DNA of 64,000 bases from Actinomycetota bacterium (GTDB lineage Bacteria > Actinomycetota > Actinomycetes > Actinomycetales > Dermatophilaceae): contig JAIUPO010000020.1 in assembly GCA_020160805.1 (NCBI GenBank), forward strand, positions 1-64,000. The letters run 5' to 3'. The stretch's first letter is position 1. Every line of letters begins with the position of its first letter. Shown here piece after piece: positions 32,891-41,316 of the stretch. The position numbers and the translations under genes are program-made. The notes under the pieces were generated by a model, which ran no database searches, was not told the origin of the DNA, and saw only the letters and a program-made list of their open reading frames with translations.

Positions 32891-34540
32891 TCAGCGGCGG
32901 CCGGAGGCGGCGGCGAGCTGAGTTCGTGTCACCTTGTGGCGAGCGAGCACGGCCGCGATCGGCTCGACGATGACCCGGTCGGCGACCTCGCCAATAGCGG
33001 CGTCCAGACGTTTGCCTGTTCTCGCGGCTCGACGGCGGGCGCCGATGCCGGCGAACCAACGCGACAGCAGGGCAAGCAGCCAGCCGAGCAGGAGGCCACC
33101 CACCAGCAGCACAAGCGGGAGGCCGAACGGGCCGACATGCCACATCGGCAAGTCGATCAGGTCTTGGGCGCCGAAGAAAACTTCGACGATCGTCCAAGCC
33201 AGGCCCACGAGGGTCGTCAGCGCGAGCAGGATCTGCACGACCCCGAGCAGCGTCCACCACACTGGTCGCCGGCTGCGCAGCGGCGTCGAGAGGATCGCTT
33301 GGTCGAGTTCGTCCGCGAGTCCTTCAGTGCTGGGGGCCGCAGCGGCGTGGATGGCGTCCGCCCACCGGTGGGGCAGACCCGCAGCGACGCTATCGGCTAA
33401 CCGCCGCGACGCGAGGTCAACCGCCGCGCGGGCGGCGGGGTTGGCGACCGGAATCGAGGAGCGCCCGAGCGAGCGGCGGGCCTGCGGATCAGAAAGGGCT
33501 TCGCGCTCCTTGGGGTCGAGACGCAGGCGACCCAGTGGATCGGGCCGGAATCGTCGCACCCACCGGGTGAAGGGCCAACCGGTGGCGGCACTGGCGTCGC
33601 GCTGGTAGTCGCGGCGGACGGCGTCGAGGACGGTCGGGATCCCGGCAGCCTTGCTCAGGGCGGCCACGAGCCCGGCGTGGTGCTCCCGGGTGGGGTCGGC
33701 TTCCGATGCCCCCACTCCGGTCTGGAGGCTCTGCGCCGCCGCGCGGACATCGGCATCCAGGCGGGTTCGCGCGGCGCGCGCGCCGTCGACCGCCTTGGCC
33801 AATTCGTCGCGCAAGGATTGAACGCCGCTTCCGGTGGTCGCCGAGGTGGCAATGACTTTGCCCTGCGGTAGGCCGTCGCGGCGCAACAGTCGCTCCAGGT
33901 CGGCGACACATTCCTTGAGCGCGCTGGGAGTGAGCCGGTCGGCCTGGTTGAGCACGACGACCGTCACGGCGTCGTAGTGCGTCATCGCGGCGACATAGTC
34001 GTCGTGGAGGCGGGCATCGGCATACTTCTGCGGGTCGGTGACCCAGACGAAGACATCCGCCAATTGCAGAATGCGCTCGGCCTCAACGCGATTCGCGGTC
34101 TCGCGAGAGTCGAAGTCGGGAAGATCGAGCAGCACGAGGCCGTCGAGCTGGTTATTCGCGCCTTCGGGCACCTCGTGTCGGATGGGGACCTCCAGCCAGT
34201 CGAGCAGCGCTCCGGCTGGTTCGGCGCCCCAGATCGCGGCGGTTGGCTTCGATGTCGTCGGGCGCCGGGCGCCGATCGTCGCGACCGGCTCGCCCACAAC
34301 CGCATTGAAGAGGCTGGACTTGCCGCTCCCGGTGGCGCCGGCGAAGGCCACGACCGTATGACTGCCGCTGCGCCCCATCCGCTCGGTCACCTTGGCGGTC
34401 ACCGCGTGGGCAGCCGCCGCCGCAGTCGGGTCGAGTTCGGCGCCGCCGGCGTCGAGGGCCTTGGTCAGGGCGTCCGCGTGCTCGGTCAGGTCAGCGCCGC
34501 TGACGCCGGACCGCCCGCGACCGAGTTTCATGGCGCTCAC
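32891..34540 (-). CDS. YfjP-type GTPase with C-terminal membrane hairpin
   Basis: A 549-residue protein. The GTPase domain shows G1 at 68-76 (AGATGSGKSS), G3 LDLPDFDS and G4 LNQADR. A helical middle follows, then two membrane helices (LLGVVQILLALTTLVGLAW and PLVLLVGGLLLGWLLALL) and a basic tail. It is the second of two membrane-associated dynamin-like GTPases; its start overlaps the stop of the first by four bases. Such pairs are conserved in actinobacteria and are thought to remodel or protect membranes, perhaps at the septum. Confidence 0.88.
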   Translation of the reverse strand: MSAMKLGRGRSGVSGADLTEHADALTKALDAGGAELDPTAAAAAHAVTAKVTERMGRSGSHTVVAFAGATGSGKSSLFNAVVGEPVATIGARRPTTSKPTAAIWGAEPAGALLDWLEVPIRHEVPEGANNQLDGLVLLDLPDFDSRETANRVEAERILQLADVFVWVTDPQKYADARLHDDYVAAMTHYDAVTVVVLNQADRLTPSALKECVADLERLLRRDGLPQGKVIATSATTGSGVQSLRDELAKAVDGARAARTRLDADVRAAAQSLQTGVGASEADPTREHHAGLVAALSKAAGIPTVLDAVRRDYQRDASAATGWPFTRWVRRFRPDPLGRLRLDPKEREALSDPQARRSLGRSSIPVANPAARAAVDLASRRLADSVAAGLPHRWADAIHAAAAPSTEGLADELDQAILSTPLRSRRPVWWTLLGVVQILLALTTLVGLAWTIVEVFFGAQDLIDLPMWHVGPFGLPLVLLVGGLLLGWLLALLSRWFAGIGARRRAARTGKRLDAAIGEVADRVIVEPIAAVLARHKVTRTQLAAASGRR

Positions 34541-36246
34541 GACGCCGCCTGCACGGCGTCGAGGGCGCGTGAGAGCCGGTCGGTCTGCTCAGTGGGGATG
34601 GTCTTGGCGCCAACCGCGTCGAGGTAGCGGTCGCGCTCCTCGCCGATCAACCTCTCGGTGTGCTCAAGCAGCGCGGAGCGCGCCTTGGCCGCCATGGTCC
34701 GCACCGCCTGGTCTCCGAAGATCGCCTCGAGAACTCGCTGGGCAAGCACCGCCGTCCCACCGGCAATGCCCACCTCGGCGCCCATGAGTCCGCCGGTGTG
34801 GGCGAAGGCGACGAGCATGAGGAAGAGGCCGATCCCGTTCACGCCATATGCCGCAACCCGCGCGTTGGTGCGCCGGTCCTGGCCCTCGCTGCGCACGACA
34901 TCGAGGACCTCGCCCTGCCAGGCACGGACGGCGGCATCGACCCGCGTCGAGAAATCCTTGTCGGAGGCGGCAAGCCCAGGCTGGGCGGCAATGAGCTCGG
35001 ATCCCGCCGGCAGGCCTCGCCAGGCCCGGGCGACCTCGGCGGCGGCGGCATCGGCATTCGCCTCGATTAGTTGCGCGACGCCGACCTGGAGCGCCTCGCC
35101 CACATCGGCCGGCTGCGACGCCTTGCCGGTGAGGGCGCCCGTCAGCCGGTCGCGCAGGCGCGAGACACCGGATTCGACCTTCTTGAAGAACTCGCCGGTG
35201 CCGACGAAGTCCTGCCAACGGGCGAGCACTTCGCCCCGCAGCAGAGCGCCATCGCTCATGCCTTCCTCGATCCGGTGCAGCGCGGCGGCGTACGACCGGT
35301 CGGCGGCGTCGACAAGGTCGGCGGTCACGCGCAACTGAGCCCGGCTGGCGGAGATGAGTTCTTCGGAGCGCGTGTCCAATGACGCCAGCGCACCCGAAAG
35401 CGTCTGGCGGACAACGACTTCGCGCGCGGAGGCATCTTGTGCCAGGTCGACCAGCCAGGAGCGCAGCCGGGCAATATCTGCCTCGGGGATCAGGCCAGCG
35501 TCCGTGAGCGTCGTCTCGGGAATCGGGAAGACCGGCGCGGTCCCCAGGCCCTGGTCGCGCAACATATCGACCAGGTGCGGTCGCACCTCCCCCATCACCT
35601 CCGGCGGCACCCGGTTCAGGACGATGGCCACCGCCGTGCCCCGATCGGAGGCCTGGCGCAGCAGATCCCAGGGGACGGCGTCCGCATACCTCGCCGCGGT
35701 CGTGACGAAAAGCCACAGGTCGGACGCGGCGAGCAGCTGCCGGGACAGGCCGCGGTTCGCGGCAACAACCGAGTCGATGTCCGGGGCGTCGAGCAGCGCC
35801 ATACCCGCCGGCAGGTCGTCGGAGGTGACCAGGCGGACCGTGCCCTCGGAGTCTGCGGCGGCAGCACCGCCGGTCACGCGCGCCAACTCGGGCAGGACGC
35901 GCTGGTCAGTGAACCAGTGCGCGTCCGCGGGGTGATGGATGAGCACGGGGCTGGTGGTGGTGGGACGTATGACGCCCGCTCGCGACACCTCGCGTTTGAG
36001 CAGCGAGTTGACCAGGGTCGATTTGCCGGCGCCGGTCGAGCCGCCGATGACCGCCAAAATGGGGGCGTCGATGGAGGACAACCGCGGGATGACGTAGTCA
36101 TCGAGTTGGCGCAGTAGGGCCGCTCGATTCTCCTTGGCCGCGGCCGTGCTCGGCAGGTCGAGCGGCAAGACGCTCGCGGCGACCTGCTCACGGAACTCGA
36201 GGATCGCCGACAACTGGCGATCGGGTTTCCCGGGAGTCGTCGTCAC
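34537..36246 (-). CDS. Dynamin-like GTPase, partner of the adjacent GTPase
   Basis: A 569-residue GTPase from GTG 36246. G1 is IGGSTGAGKST (67-77) and G3 is LLDAPDIDS; the usual NKxD is NRVP. Long alpha-helical stalk segments follow, and a hydrophobic stretch (GIGLFLMLVAFAHTGGL, then AEVGIAGGTAVLAQ) near residue 480 could dip into the membrane. TAGGGT lies six bases before the start. It is coupled to the YfjP-type gene by an ATGA overlap and the two probably form a heteromeric complex, as Streptomyces DynA/DynB do at sporulation septa (analogy). Confidence 0.86.
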   Translation of the reverse strand: MTTTPGKPDRQLSAILEFREQVAASVLPLDLPSTAAAKENRAALLRQLDDYVIPRLSSIDAPILAVIGGSTGAGKSTLVNSLLKREVSRAGVIRPTTTSPVLIHHPADAHWFTDQRVLPELARVTGGAAAADSEGTVRLVTSDDLPAGMALLDAPDIDSVVAANRGLSRQLLAASDLWLFVTTAARYADAVPWDLLRQASDRGTAVAIVLNRVPPEVMGEVRPHLVDMLRDQGLGTAPVFPIPETTLTDAGLIPEADIARLRSWLVDLAQDASAREVVVRQTLSGALASLDTRSEELISASRAQLRVTADLVDAADRSYAAALHRIEEGMSDGALLRGEVLARWQDFVGTGEFFKKVESGVSRLRDRLTGALTGKASQPADVGEALQVGVAQLIEANADAAAAEVARAWRGLPAGSELIAAQPGLAASDKDFSTRVDAAVRAWQGEVLDVVRSEGQDRRTNARVAAYGVNGIGLFLMLVAFAHTGGLMGAEVGIAGGTAVLAQRVLEAIFGDQAVRTMAAKARSALLEHTERLIGEERDRYLDAVGAKTIPTEQTDRLSRALDAVQAAS

Positions 36247-36258
36247 AGCGGCACCCTA
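36247..36258 (-). promoter_or_regulatory. -10 box for leaderless start of the dynamin-like gene
   Basis: Minus-strand TAGGGT (36258-36253), then six bases, then GTG at 36246. Confidence 0.5.
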
Positions 36259-36326
36259 GTTCAGCGCCGACAGGTTCGGGCGATGAGCGGCGCTCGCGTC
36301 GCCCTGCCCTACGCTTGTCAGTCGTT

Positions 36327-36402
36327 GCCTCCGTAGCTCAGTGGATAGAGCAAGGGCCTTCTAATCCCGAGGTCGCAGGTTCGAATCCTGCCGGGGGCGC
36401 CA
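36327..36402 (+). tRNA. tRNA-Arg (anticodon TCT)
   Basis: A 76-base cloverleaf with encoded CCA. Acceptor GCCTCCG pairs with CGGGGGC, the D arm is GCTCAGTGGATAGAGC, the loop CTTCTAA gives anticodon TCT (AGA codons), and the T arm is GCAGGTTCGAATCCTGC. The last eleven bases are repeated downstream in each copy of a tandem repeat. Confidence 0.95.
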
Positions 36403-36595
36403 ATGGGCCAGCACTCGCGACGTAGGAGCGAGGCTGGCCTTTGGTGCTCCCGGCAGAAGTAACAGGCGCCCGGAATGGAATGAGGGCGCCGACGGGGGCG
36501 CCAATGGGCCAGCACTCGCGACGTAGGAGCGAGGCTGGCCTTTGGTGCTCCCCGCAGAAGTAACAGGCGCCCGGAATGGAATGGGAGCGCCAACG
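36394..36595. repeat. Two 101-bp tandem repeats starting in the tRNA-Arg 3' end
   Basis: Copy 1 (36394-36494) and copy 2 (36495-36595) are almost identical, and the first bases of a third (GGGGGCGCC) follow at 36596. Each begins with the GGGGGCGCCA end of tRNA-Arg and contains a hairpin with GGCCAGC and GCTGGCC arms, followed by TTTGG, which can serve as the tRNA terminator. The duplication thus repeats both a tRNA 3' end and a terminator. Confidence 0.85.
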
Positions 36596-36617
36596 GGGGC
36601 GCCGACTTTGGGCTCTC

Positions 36618-37811
36618 TCAGCGGGGGTTGGCGAGGCGGCGGAGGGCGAGTTCGGCCAAGAGCAAGGCCCCGTCGGGGACGACAGAGTCGTCGAAGTGAG
36701 CGCGCGGCGAGTGGTTGTCGGCCGCCGTGAGCGGGTCGTCGGCGGCGCAGGCCGAGAGGAAGACGTATGCCGAGGGCACCTGTTCCGCGACGAAGCTGAA
36801 GTCCTCGGCGCCGGCCTCGGGGTGCGGCATATCGACATACCGATCGGCGCCGAACAGCTCCTCGGCGGTGGCCCGCAGGAAGGCGTACTCGGTGGCGTCA
36901 TTGACCGTGACGGGATAGCCCATCAGCCAGGTGACCTCGGCGCTCAGCCCGTGCGCGGCCGCGATGCCCTCGGCCAGCCGCCGCACCGCATGCTGCGCCG
37001 CGAGCCGCTGCTCGGCGTCGAAGGTCCGCAGGGTCAATTCCAGCGTCGCGTCGTCCGGGATGATGTTGTCCTTGGTCCCGCCGACGATCTTGCCGACGGT
37101 CAACACCATGGGCTCCATCGCGTTGAACTGCCGCGTGATCATCAGCTGCATCGCGAGGACGATCTCGCAGGCCACCGGAACCGGGTCCTTGGCCAAGTGC
37201 GGTTGCGAGCCGTGGCCGCCAGCACCGATGACCCGGATCACGGCCTCGTCGGCGGCGGCCATCAACGGCCCCGAGCGGCCATACCACGTGCCCAGCCGCT
37301 CCCCCGCGGACCCGACGTGCAGGGCGTATGCCGCAACGACCGGCACCCCGGCCACGTCCAGCAGGCCTTCCTCGAGCATGATCCGTGCCCCGCCCGGCCC
37401 TTCCTCACCCGGCTGGAACATGAAGATGACCTCGCCCGCGAGCTCGTCGCGGCGGGCCGCGAGCAGCCGCGCAGCCCCGATCAGTCCGGCCACGTGCAGG
37501 TCGTGCCCGCAGGCGTGCATCAGCCCAGGCTCGCGCGAGGCATAATCGACGTCCAGGTCCTCCGCCACCGGCAGCGCGTCCATGTCACCACGCAGCAGCA
37601 CCGCCCGTCCCGAGCCGGCTCCCCCGCGCAGCACCGCGACAACCGATGTCAGATCGCGGCCGAGCGTGATCTCCAGCCCGAGCCCGTCGAGCGCGTCGAG
37701 AATCTTCTGCTGCGTGCGCGGATTGTCCAAGCCCAGTTCAGGGTGCTGATGCAGATCACGTCGGATCGCGACGAGGTCTTCGGCCAACTCGGCGGAGATC
37801 GTGGCGCTCAT
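36618..37811 (-). CDS. M20D-family amidohydrolase
   Basis: A 397-residue zinc enzyme of the hippurate hydrolase / IAA-amino-acid hydrolase group: RRDLHQHPELGLDN at the start, LRGDMDALPV, HACGHDLHVAGLIGAARLL, FQPGEEGPGG with the catalytic Glu pair, and the dimerisation-domain segment GGHGSQPHLAKDPV. It cleaves N-acyl amino acids or related amides in the cytosol. ATG 37811 overlaps the stop of the PrsW-like gene by four bases. Confidence 0.92.
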   Translation of the reverse strand: MSATISAELAEDLVAIRRDLHQHPELGLDNPRTQQKILDALDGLGLEITLGRDLTSVVAVLRGGAGSGRAVLLRGDMDALPVAEDLDVDYASREPGLMHACGHDLHVAGLIGAARLLAARRDELAGEVIFMFQPGEEGPGGARIMLEEGLLDVAGVPVVAAYALHVGSAGERLGTWYGRSGPLMAAADEAVIRVIGAGGHGSQPHLAKDPVPVACEIVLAMQLMITRQFNAMEPMVLTVGKIVGGTKDNIIPDDATLELTLRTFDAEQRLAAQHAVRRLAEGIAAAHGLSAEVTWLMGYPVTVNDATEYAFLRATAEELFGADRYVDMPHPEAGAEDFSFVAEQVPSAYVFLSACAADDPLTAADNHSPRAHFDDSVVPDGALLLAELALRRLANPR

Positions 37812-39016
37812 CGGGCACCGACGAAATTGCGGCGGGCCAAGGTCAGTTGGTCAAGCAAGGAGCGCTCGGCCTCGAGGGCACGCGCGTCAGCCGCCTGGTG
37901 GTACATCCGCTGGCGCAGCAACCCCAGCTCGGAGGCCGCATCCTGGAAGTCCCGCATCGCGGTTAGCCCTTTCGACCCGGCATTCGTCTTGGCCCAGACC
38001 CGCGCTTCGCGGCGGTGCGACATACTCGCGAGCATCGCCACCTCGCCCGGGCTGAGCCAGCCGGCATCGGCATACGGACTGAGGTGTCGCCCGATCAGCC
38101 GGCCCTCCCGGCGGCGGGCCCAGATCACCAGCGCCAGGTAGCCGAAGAAGATCGGGACGCCGACGAGGAAGTAGCCGACGAGCAGGCCGGCTCCCCCGGT
38201 GACCGCGGAGAGATTCCACAGACCGTGCGCGCAGATGGCGAGCAGCCAGCCGACGACCGGAGCGACGATGCGGACCCCGAGGCTGCGGGAGGTGGCGGCG
38301 ATACCGATTCCGATGCCGGTCAGGCACGTGAACATCGGGTGCGCGAAGGGGCTCATGATGCCGCGCCCGATGAAGGTCGCCGCGAGCAGCTCGCCGCCGC
38401 CGGCGGAATAGGCCTGCCCGAGGTACTGGATGTTTTCGGTGAACGCGAAACCGGCGGCGACGATCCCGGCATACACCAGGCCGTCGATCAGCCCGTCGAA
38501 CTCCCGGCGACGCATCCGCCAGATGAGCAGCACAAAGAGGCCCTTGAGGGTCTCCTCGACGACCGGCGCGACAACGACCGCCGTGGTCGCCATCGCCGAG
38601 CTCGGGTCGCCCGCCGCCTCCAGAACCAGCATCGCGCCGGTATTGAAGAGCGCCGCGACCAGGGACGACACGAGGGCGCCCCACAGGAAGGCGGTCACGA
38701 GGTACTTCGTCGGCTCGGCCTCGAACCGGTCCAGCCACAGGAAGGTGGGGACCACGACGCCGAGCGGGAGCGCTGCGAGCAGCAGGGCGAGTAGGACGGT
38801 GACCACGCCGAGGGCGGCTTGGAAGTATGCCGCGAGCACCAGCCCCGCGATCGTGAAGCCCGCGATCAGCAGACCGGACATCAGCCAGCCGCGCAGGGCG
38901 CGGCGGGGGCTGCGACCGGCCGGGGCGGGGGCATAGCCGGGGTCGTATGCCGCCGGTTGGGTCAGCCCGTGCGGCACATACGACTGCTGGTCCGGTGGCG
39001 CCGGCGATGAGGACAT
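37808..39016 (-). CDS. PrsW-family intramembrane metalloprotease
   Basis: A 402-residue protein from ATG 39016. A Pro/Tyr-rich N-terminus precedes eight or more membrane helices. The PrsW motifs are visible: VVVAPVVEETLKGLFVLL (EE pair), the E in AAGFAFTENIQYL, and the His in FAHPMFTCLTGIGIG and ICAHGLWN. B. subtilis PrsW cleaves an anti-sigma factor; the target here is unknown. The cytosolic C-terminal tail of about 110 residues is helical. Start is seven bases after TAGCCT. Confidence 0.9.
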   Translation of the reverse strand: MSSSPAPPDQQSYVPHGLTQPAAYDPGYAPAPAGRSPRRALRGWLMSGLLIAGFTIAGLVLAAYFQAALGVVTVLLALLLAALPLGVVVPTFLWLDRFEAEPTKYLVTAFLWGALVSSLVAALFNTGAMLVLEAAGDPSSAMATTAVVVAPVVEETLKGLFVLLIWRMRRREFDGLIDGLVYAGIVAAGFAFTENIQYLGQAYSAGGGELLAATFIGRGIMSPFAHPMFTCLTGIGIGIAATSRSLGVRIVAPVVGWLLAICAHGLWNLSAVTGGAGLLVGYFLVGVPIFFGYLALVIWARRREGRLIGRHLSPYADAGWLSPGEVAMLASMSHRREARVWAKTNAGSKGLTAMRDFQDAASELGLLRQRMYHQAADARALEAERSLLDQLTLARRNFVGAR

Positions 39017-39029
39017 GGCCGAAAGGCTA
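39017..39029 (-). promoter_or_regulatory. -10 box for leaderless start of the PrsW-like gene
   Basis: Minus-strand TAGCCT (39029-39024), then seven bases, then ATG at 39016. Confidence 0.55.
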
Positions 39030-39042
39030 ATGGAGGCTCTCG

Positions 39043-39055
39043 TAAAGTTGTCCGG
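39043..39055 (+). promoter_or_regulatory. -10 box for leaderless start of orn
   Basis: TAAAGT at 39043-39048 ends seven bases before the orn ATG; no ribosome site. With the PrsW-like promoter it forms a compact back-to-back pair within 39 bases. Confidence 0.55.
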
Positions 39056-39688
39056 ATGAGTGAGCCTTCGACCAAGAGCGTGCCCGATCGCGCCACCAAG
39101 GACCGGATCGTCTGGATCGATTGCGAGATGACCGGCCTGTCGCTCCAGGACGACGCGCTGATCGAAGTCGCGGCGCTCGTCACCGACTTCGAGCTCAATG
39201 TCCTCGGCGAGGGCGTCGACCTCGTCATCAAGCCGCCGGCCGAGGCGCTGGCGCAGATGAACGACTTCGTCACGCGCATGCACACCACCTCCGGGCTGAT
39301 CGACGAACTGGAGAATGGCATCAGCCTGGCCGAGGCCAATGAGCGGCTGATGGCCTATGTCCGCACCTGGGTCCCCGAGCCGCGCAAGGCGCCGCTCGGC
39401 GGGAACACGGTCGCCACGGACCGCGGCTTCCTCGCCCGCGACCTGCCGGAGCTCGACGCCTGGCTGCACTACCGGATCGTCGACGTCTCCTCGATAAAGG
39501 AGTTGTCGCGCCGGTGGTATCCGCGCGCCTACATCAACTCGCCCGAAAAAAAGGGCGGCCACCGAGCCCTAGCGGACATCCGCGAGTCGATCGCCGAACT
39601 GCGCTACTACCGCGAGGCGGTCTTCGTCCCCCAGCCCGGCCCGGACACCCCCACCGCGCGGGCGATCGCCGCACGGCATACGACCTGA
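39056..39688 (+). CDS. orn: Oligoribonuclease
   Basis: A 210-residue DEDDh 3'-5' exonuclease: IVWIDCEMTGLSLQDDALIE (DxE), a second Asp in GNTVATDRGFLARDLP, and the final HRALADIRESIAELRYYR with catalytic His and Asp. It degrades RNA two to five nucleotides long and pGpG, and is essential in many bacteria. The C-terminus is slightly extended. The last housekeeping gene before the island. Confidence 0.96.
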   Translation: MSEPSTKSVPDRATKDRIVWIDCEMTGLSLQDDALIEVAALVTDFELNVLGEGVDLVIKPPAEALAQMNDFVTRMHTTSGLIDELENGISLAEANERLMAYVRTWVPEPRKAPLGGNTVATDRGFLARDLPELDAWLHYRIVDVSSIKELSRRWYPRAYINSPEKKGGHRALADIRESIAELRYYREAVFVPQPGPDTPTARAIAARHTT

Positions 39689-39721
39689 CGGGGCGGCATC
39701 CGCTCCAGCCCGGCAAAAGAA

Positions 39722-39753
39722 AACGACCTCCCGCGATGAAACGGGAGGTCGTT
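39722..39753 (+). terminator. Intrinsic terminator behind orn
   Basis: A perfect 12-bp stem (39722-39733 with 39742-39753) with an eight-base loop, 33 bases after the orn stop. AACGACCTCCCG forms the left arm. The 3' side is GTGGGG rather than U-rich. Confidence 0.8.
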
Positions 39754-39888
39754 GTGGGGTGCCTGAGTAGTACGTTCGGCAACTCTGCCCCCAAAACAAA
39801 AACCCTGGTCAACCGCCTAGACCGTGGGGTCTACGAGGTCTCTCGACGCCCCCAGAATACCGCTCCGAAGGACGATCGTGGCCCCGTC

Positions 39889-40218
39889 GTGAGGGCTGTC
39901 GAGACGGCTCAAACTTTTCTCACCGCCTCCGAGGTGGACGCCCTCGTCGGCGACTACCTGGCCGGGATGAGCGTCAAGACGCTCGCTGAGAGGTACGGCA
40001 TCCACCGCGCCACGGTGTTCTCGCACCTGCGTCGTCGCAACGTGCCGAGCCGCCGACCGGGGCTGGGGATCGACGAGAAGGCGGAGGCGGTGCGGCTCGC
40101 CCGAGCAGGCGTCTCGATGCGAGCGATTGGCCGTCGGATGGGAGTGGACCGCAAGGCCGTGCGCGCAGCACTGGTCGACGCTGGCGTCATCGTGGACGAA
40201 GCGGGCGATGACTCGTAG
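39889..40218 (+). CDS. Resolvase-like double helix-turn-helix protein
   Basis: 109 codons if started at GTG 39889; the frame is open back to 39736 and the true start is unclear. The sequence has two HTH units: LTASEVDALVGDYLAGMSVK with LAERYGIHRATVFSHLRRR, and AVRLARAGVSMRAIGRRMG with VDRKAVRAALVDAGV. These resemble the DNA-binding C-termini of Hin-type serine recombinases, without the catalytic domain. Such stand-alone pieces are common at the edges of actinobacterial integrated elements. It may be a regulator or a recombinase remnant. Confidence 0.65.
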   Translation: MRAVETAQTFLTASEVDALVGDYLAGMSVKTLAERYGIHRATVFSHLRRRNVPSRRPGLGIDEKAEAVRLARAGVSMRAIGRRMGVDRKAVRAALVDAGVIVDEAGDDS

Positions 40219-40290
40219 CTGCGGTTCCGAGTTGCCAATCCGTCGGTAGCGCTCGGCGCACCTCGTCGGTAACGAGAGCCAGAGGAACCG

Positions 40291-41298
40291 ATGATGACCA
40301 GCCTGAGTGATGTCGCGAACGACGAGCGCACCGCGAGGATGGTGCTGTCCATGCTCGTCGGACCCAATGACCCGGTGACAGGACGCATCTTGTCCAGGCT
40401 CGGAGCAGTCGAGACGCTTTGGCTCGCTGAGCACGACGGCGCAGTGGTGGGGCTGAGCCCTGTGGACGCGCAGGTCTGGCGCGACCACCTCGGCGTGCCA
40501 GGTGCGAACGAACTGGCCGCTCGTATCGACCAGGTGCAGCAATCGGGCGTTCGAGCGCTCATCCCAGGTGATAGCGACTGGCCCACCGCCCTCGACGATC
40601 TTGGTGAAGTCGCCCCCTACGTGCTGTGGACTCGCGGCGCGTCGTCCTTCCTCTCGCGGCCGATGAGCGATCTCGTCACGATCGCCGGGGCTCGGGCATG
40701 CACCTTCTACGGCGAATGCGTGGCCCGGGAACTCGCCAGTTCGGTTGCCGCAGAGGAACGGGTTGTCGTCGCGGGAGGTGCCTACGGGATCGAAGGCGCG
40801 TCACACCAGGCCGCCCTCGCTGCAGGCGGCGACACGATCGCCATCCTCGCCAACGGAGTCGATCGCCCGTACCCAGTCGGCCATCGCGACCTACTCGATC
40901 GCGTCGCTGATGTCGGCCTTCTCGTTAGCGAGGTTCCGCCCGGCGCCGTCCCAACTCGACACCGGGTCATCGCCCGCGCCCGACTGATGGCTGCCCTGTC
41001 CTCCGCGTCGGTCATCGTCGAGGCGGGCGCGCGATCAGGGTCACTGCTGGTTGCCCAGCGAGCCGCCGAACTCGGCCGACGTGTCGGAGCCGTCCCCGGT
41101 CCAGTCACGAGCGCCGCGAGTGTTGGGTCGCATCGTTTGCTGCGCGATGGCATCGCGTCCTTGGTTACGGACACTTCGGACCTCACCAAGCTGGTGGAAC
41201 GGGGTCAGACGCCACGAGAGCGACTCGACAGGGAGCATGTCCGTCCGCCTTCGCCTGCTCCGACTCCGCACGCTCTAGCGGGCACAGTCGGCAGTTGA
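40291..41298 (+). CDS. DprA/Smf-like DNA-processing protein (accessory)
   Basis: A 335-residue protein. ATG 40291 and 40294 both lie close behind AGAGGA. The Rossmann-like DprA core is clear: YVLWTRGASSFL, VTIAGARACTFYGE, VVAGGAYGIEGASHQAAL, ILANGVDRPYP, GLLVSEVPPGAVPTRH and VEAGARSGSLLVAQRA. Chromosomal DprA loads RecA on incoming single strands. This copy is on the island, lacks the usual N-terminal SAM and C-terminal winged helix signatures, and is probably a mobile-element version. Related genes are often carried on plasmids and ICEs beside defence loci. Confidence 0.85.
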   Translation: MMTSLSDVANDERTARMVLSMLVGPNDPVTGRILSRLGAVETLWLAEHDGAVVGLSPVDAQVWRDHLGVPGANELAARIDQVQQSGVRALIPGDSDWPTALDDLGEVAPYVLWTRGASSFLSRPMSDLVTIAGARACTFYGECVARELASSVAAEERVVVAGGAYGIEGASHQAALAAGGDTIAILANGVDRPYPVGHRDLLDRVADVGLLVSEVPPGAVPTRHRVIARARLMAALSSASVIVEAGARSGSLLVAQRAAELGRRVGAVPGPVTSAASVGSHRLLRDGIASLVTDTSDLTKLVERGQTPRERLDREHVRPPSPAPTPHALAGTVGS

Positions 41299-41316
41299 TG
41301 ACGCCTGGCCCTGGAC

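Noticed and set aside
36318-36593. Minus-strand 91-codon frame ending in APGRIRTCDLGIRRP-type sequence
   Set aside because: This is the well-known false protein read from the antisense of tRNA-Arg and its flanking repeat.
39690-39888. A tRNA gene behind orn as island attachment site
   Set aside because: Related actinobacteria often have tRNA-His near orn, but no cloverleaf could be drawn in this stretch, so no att site is claimed.
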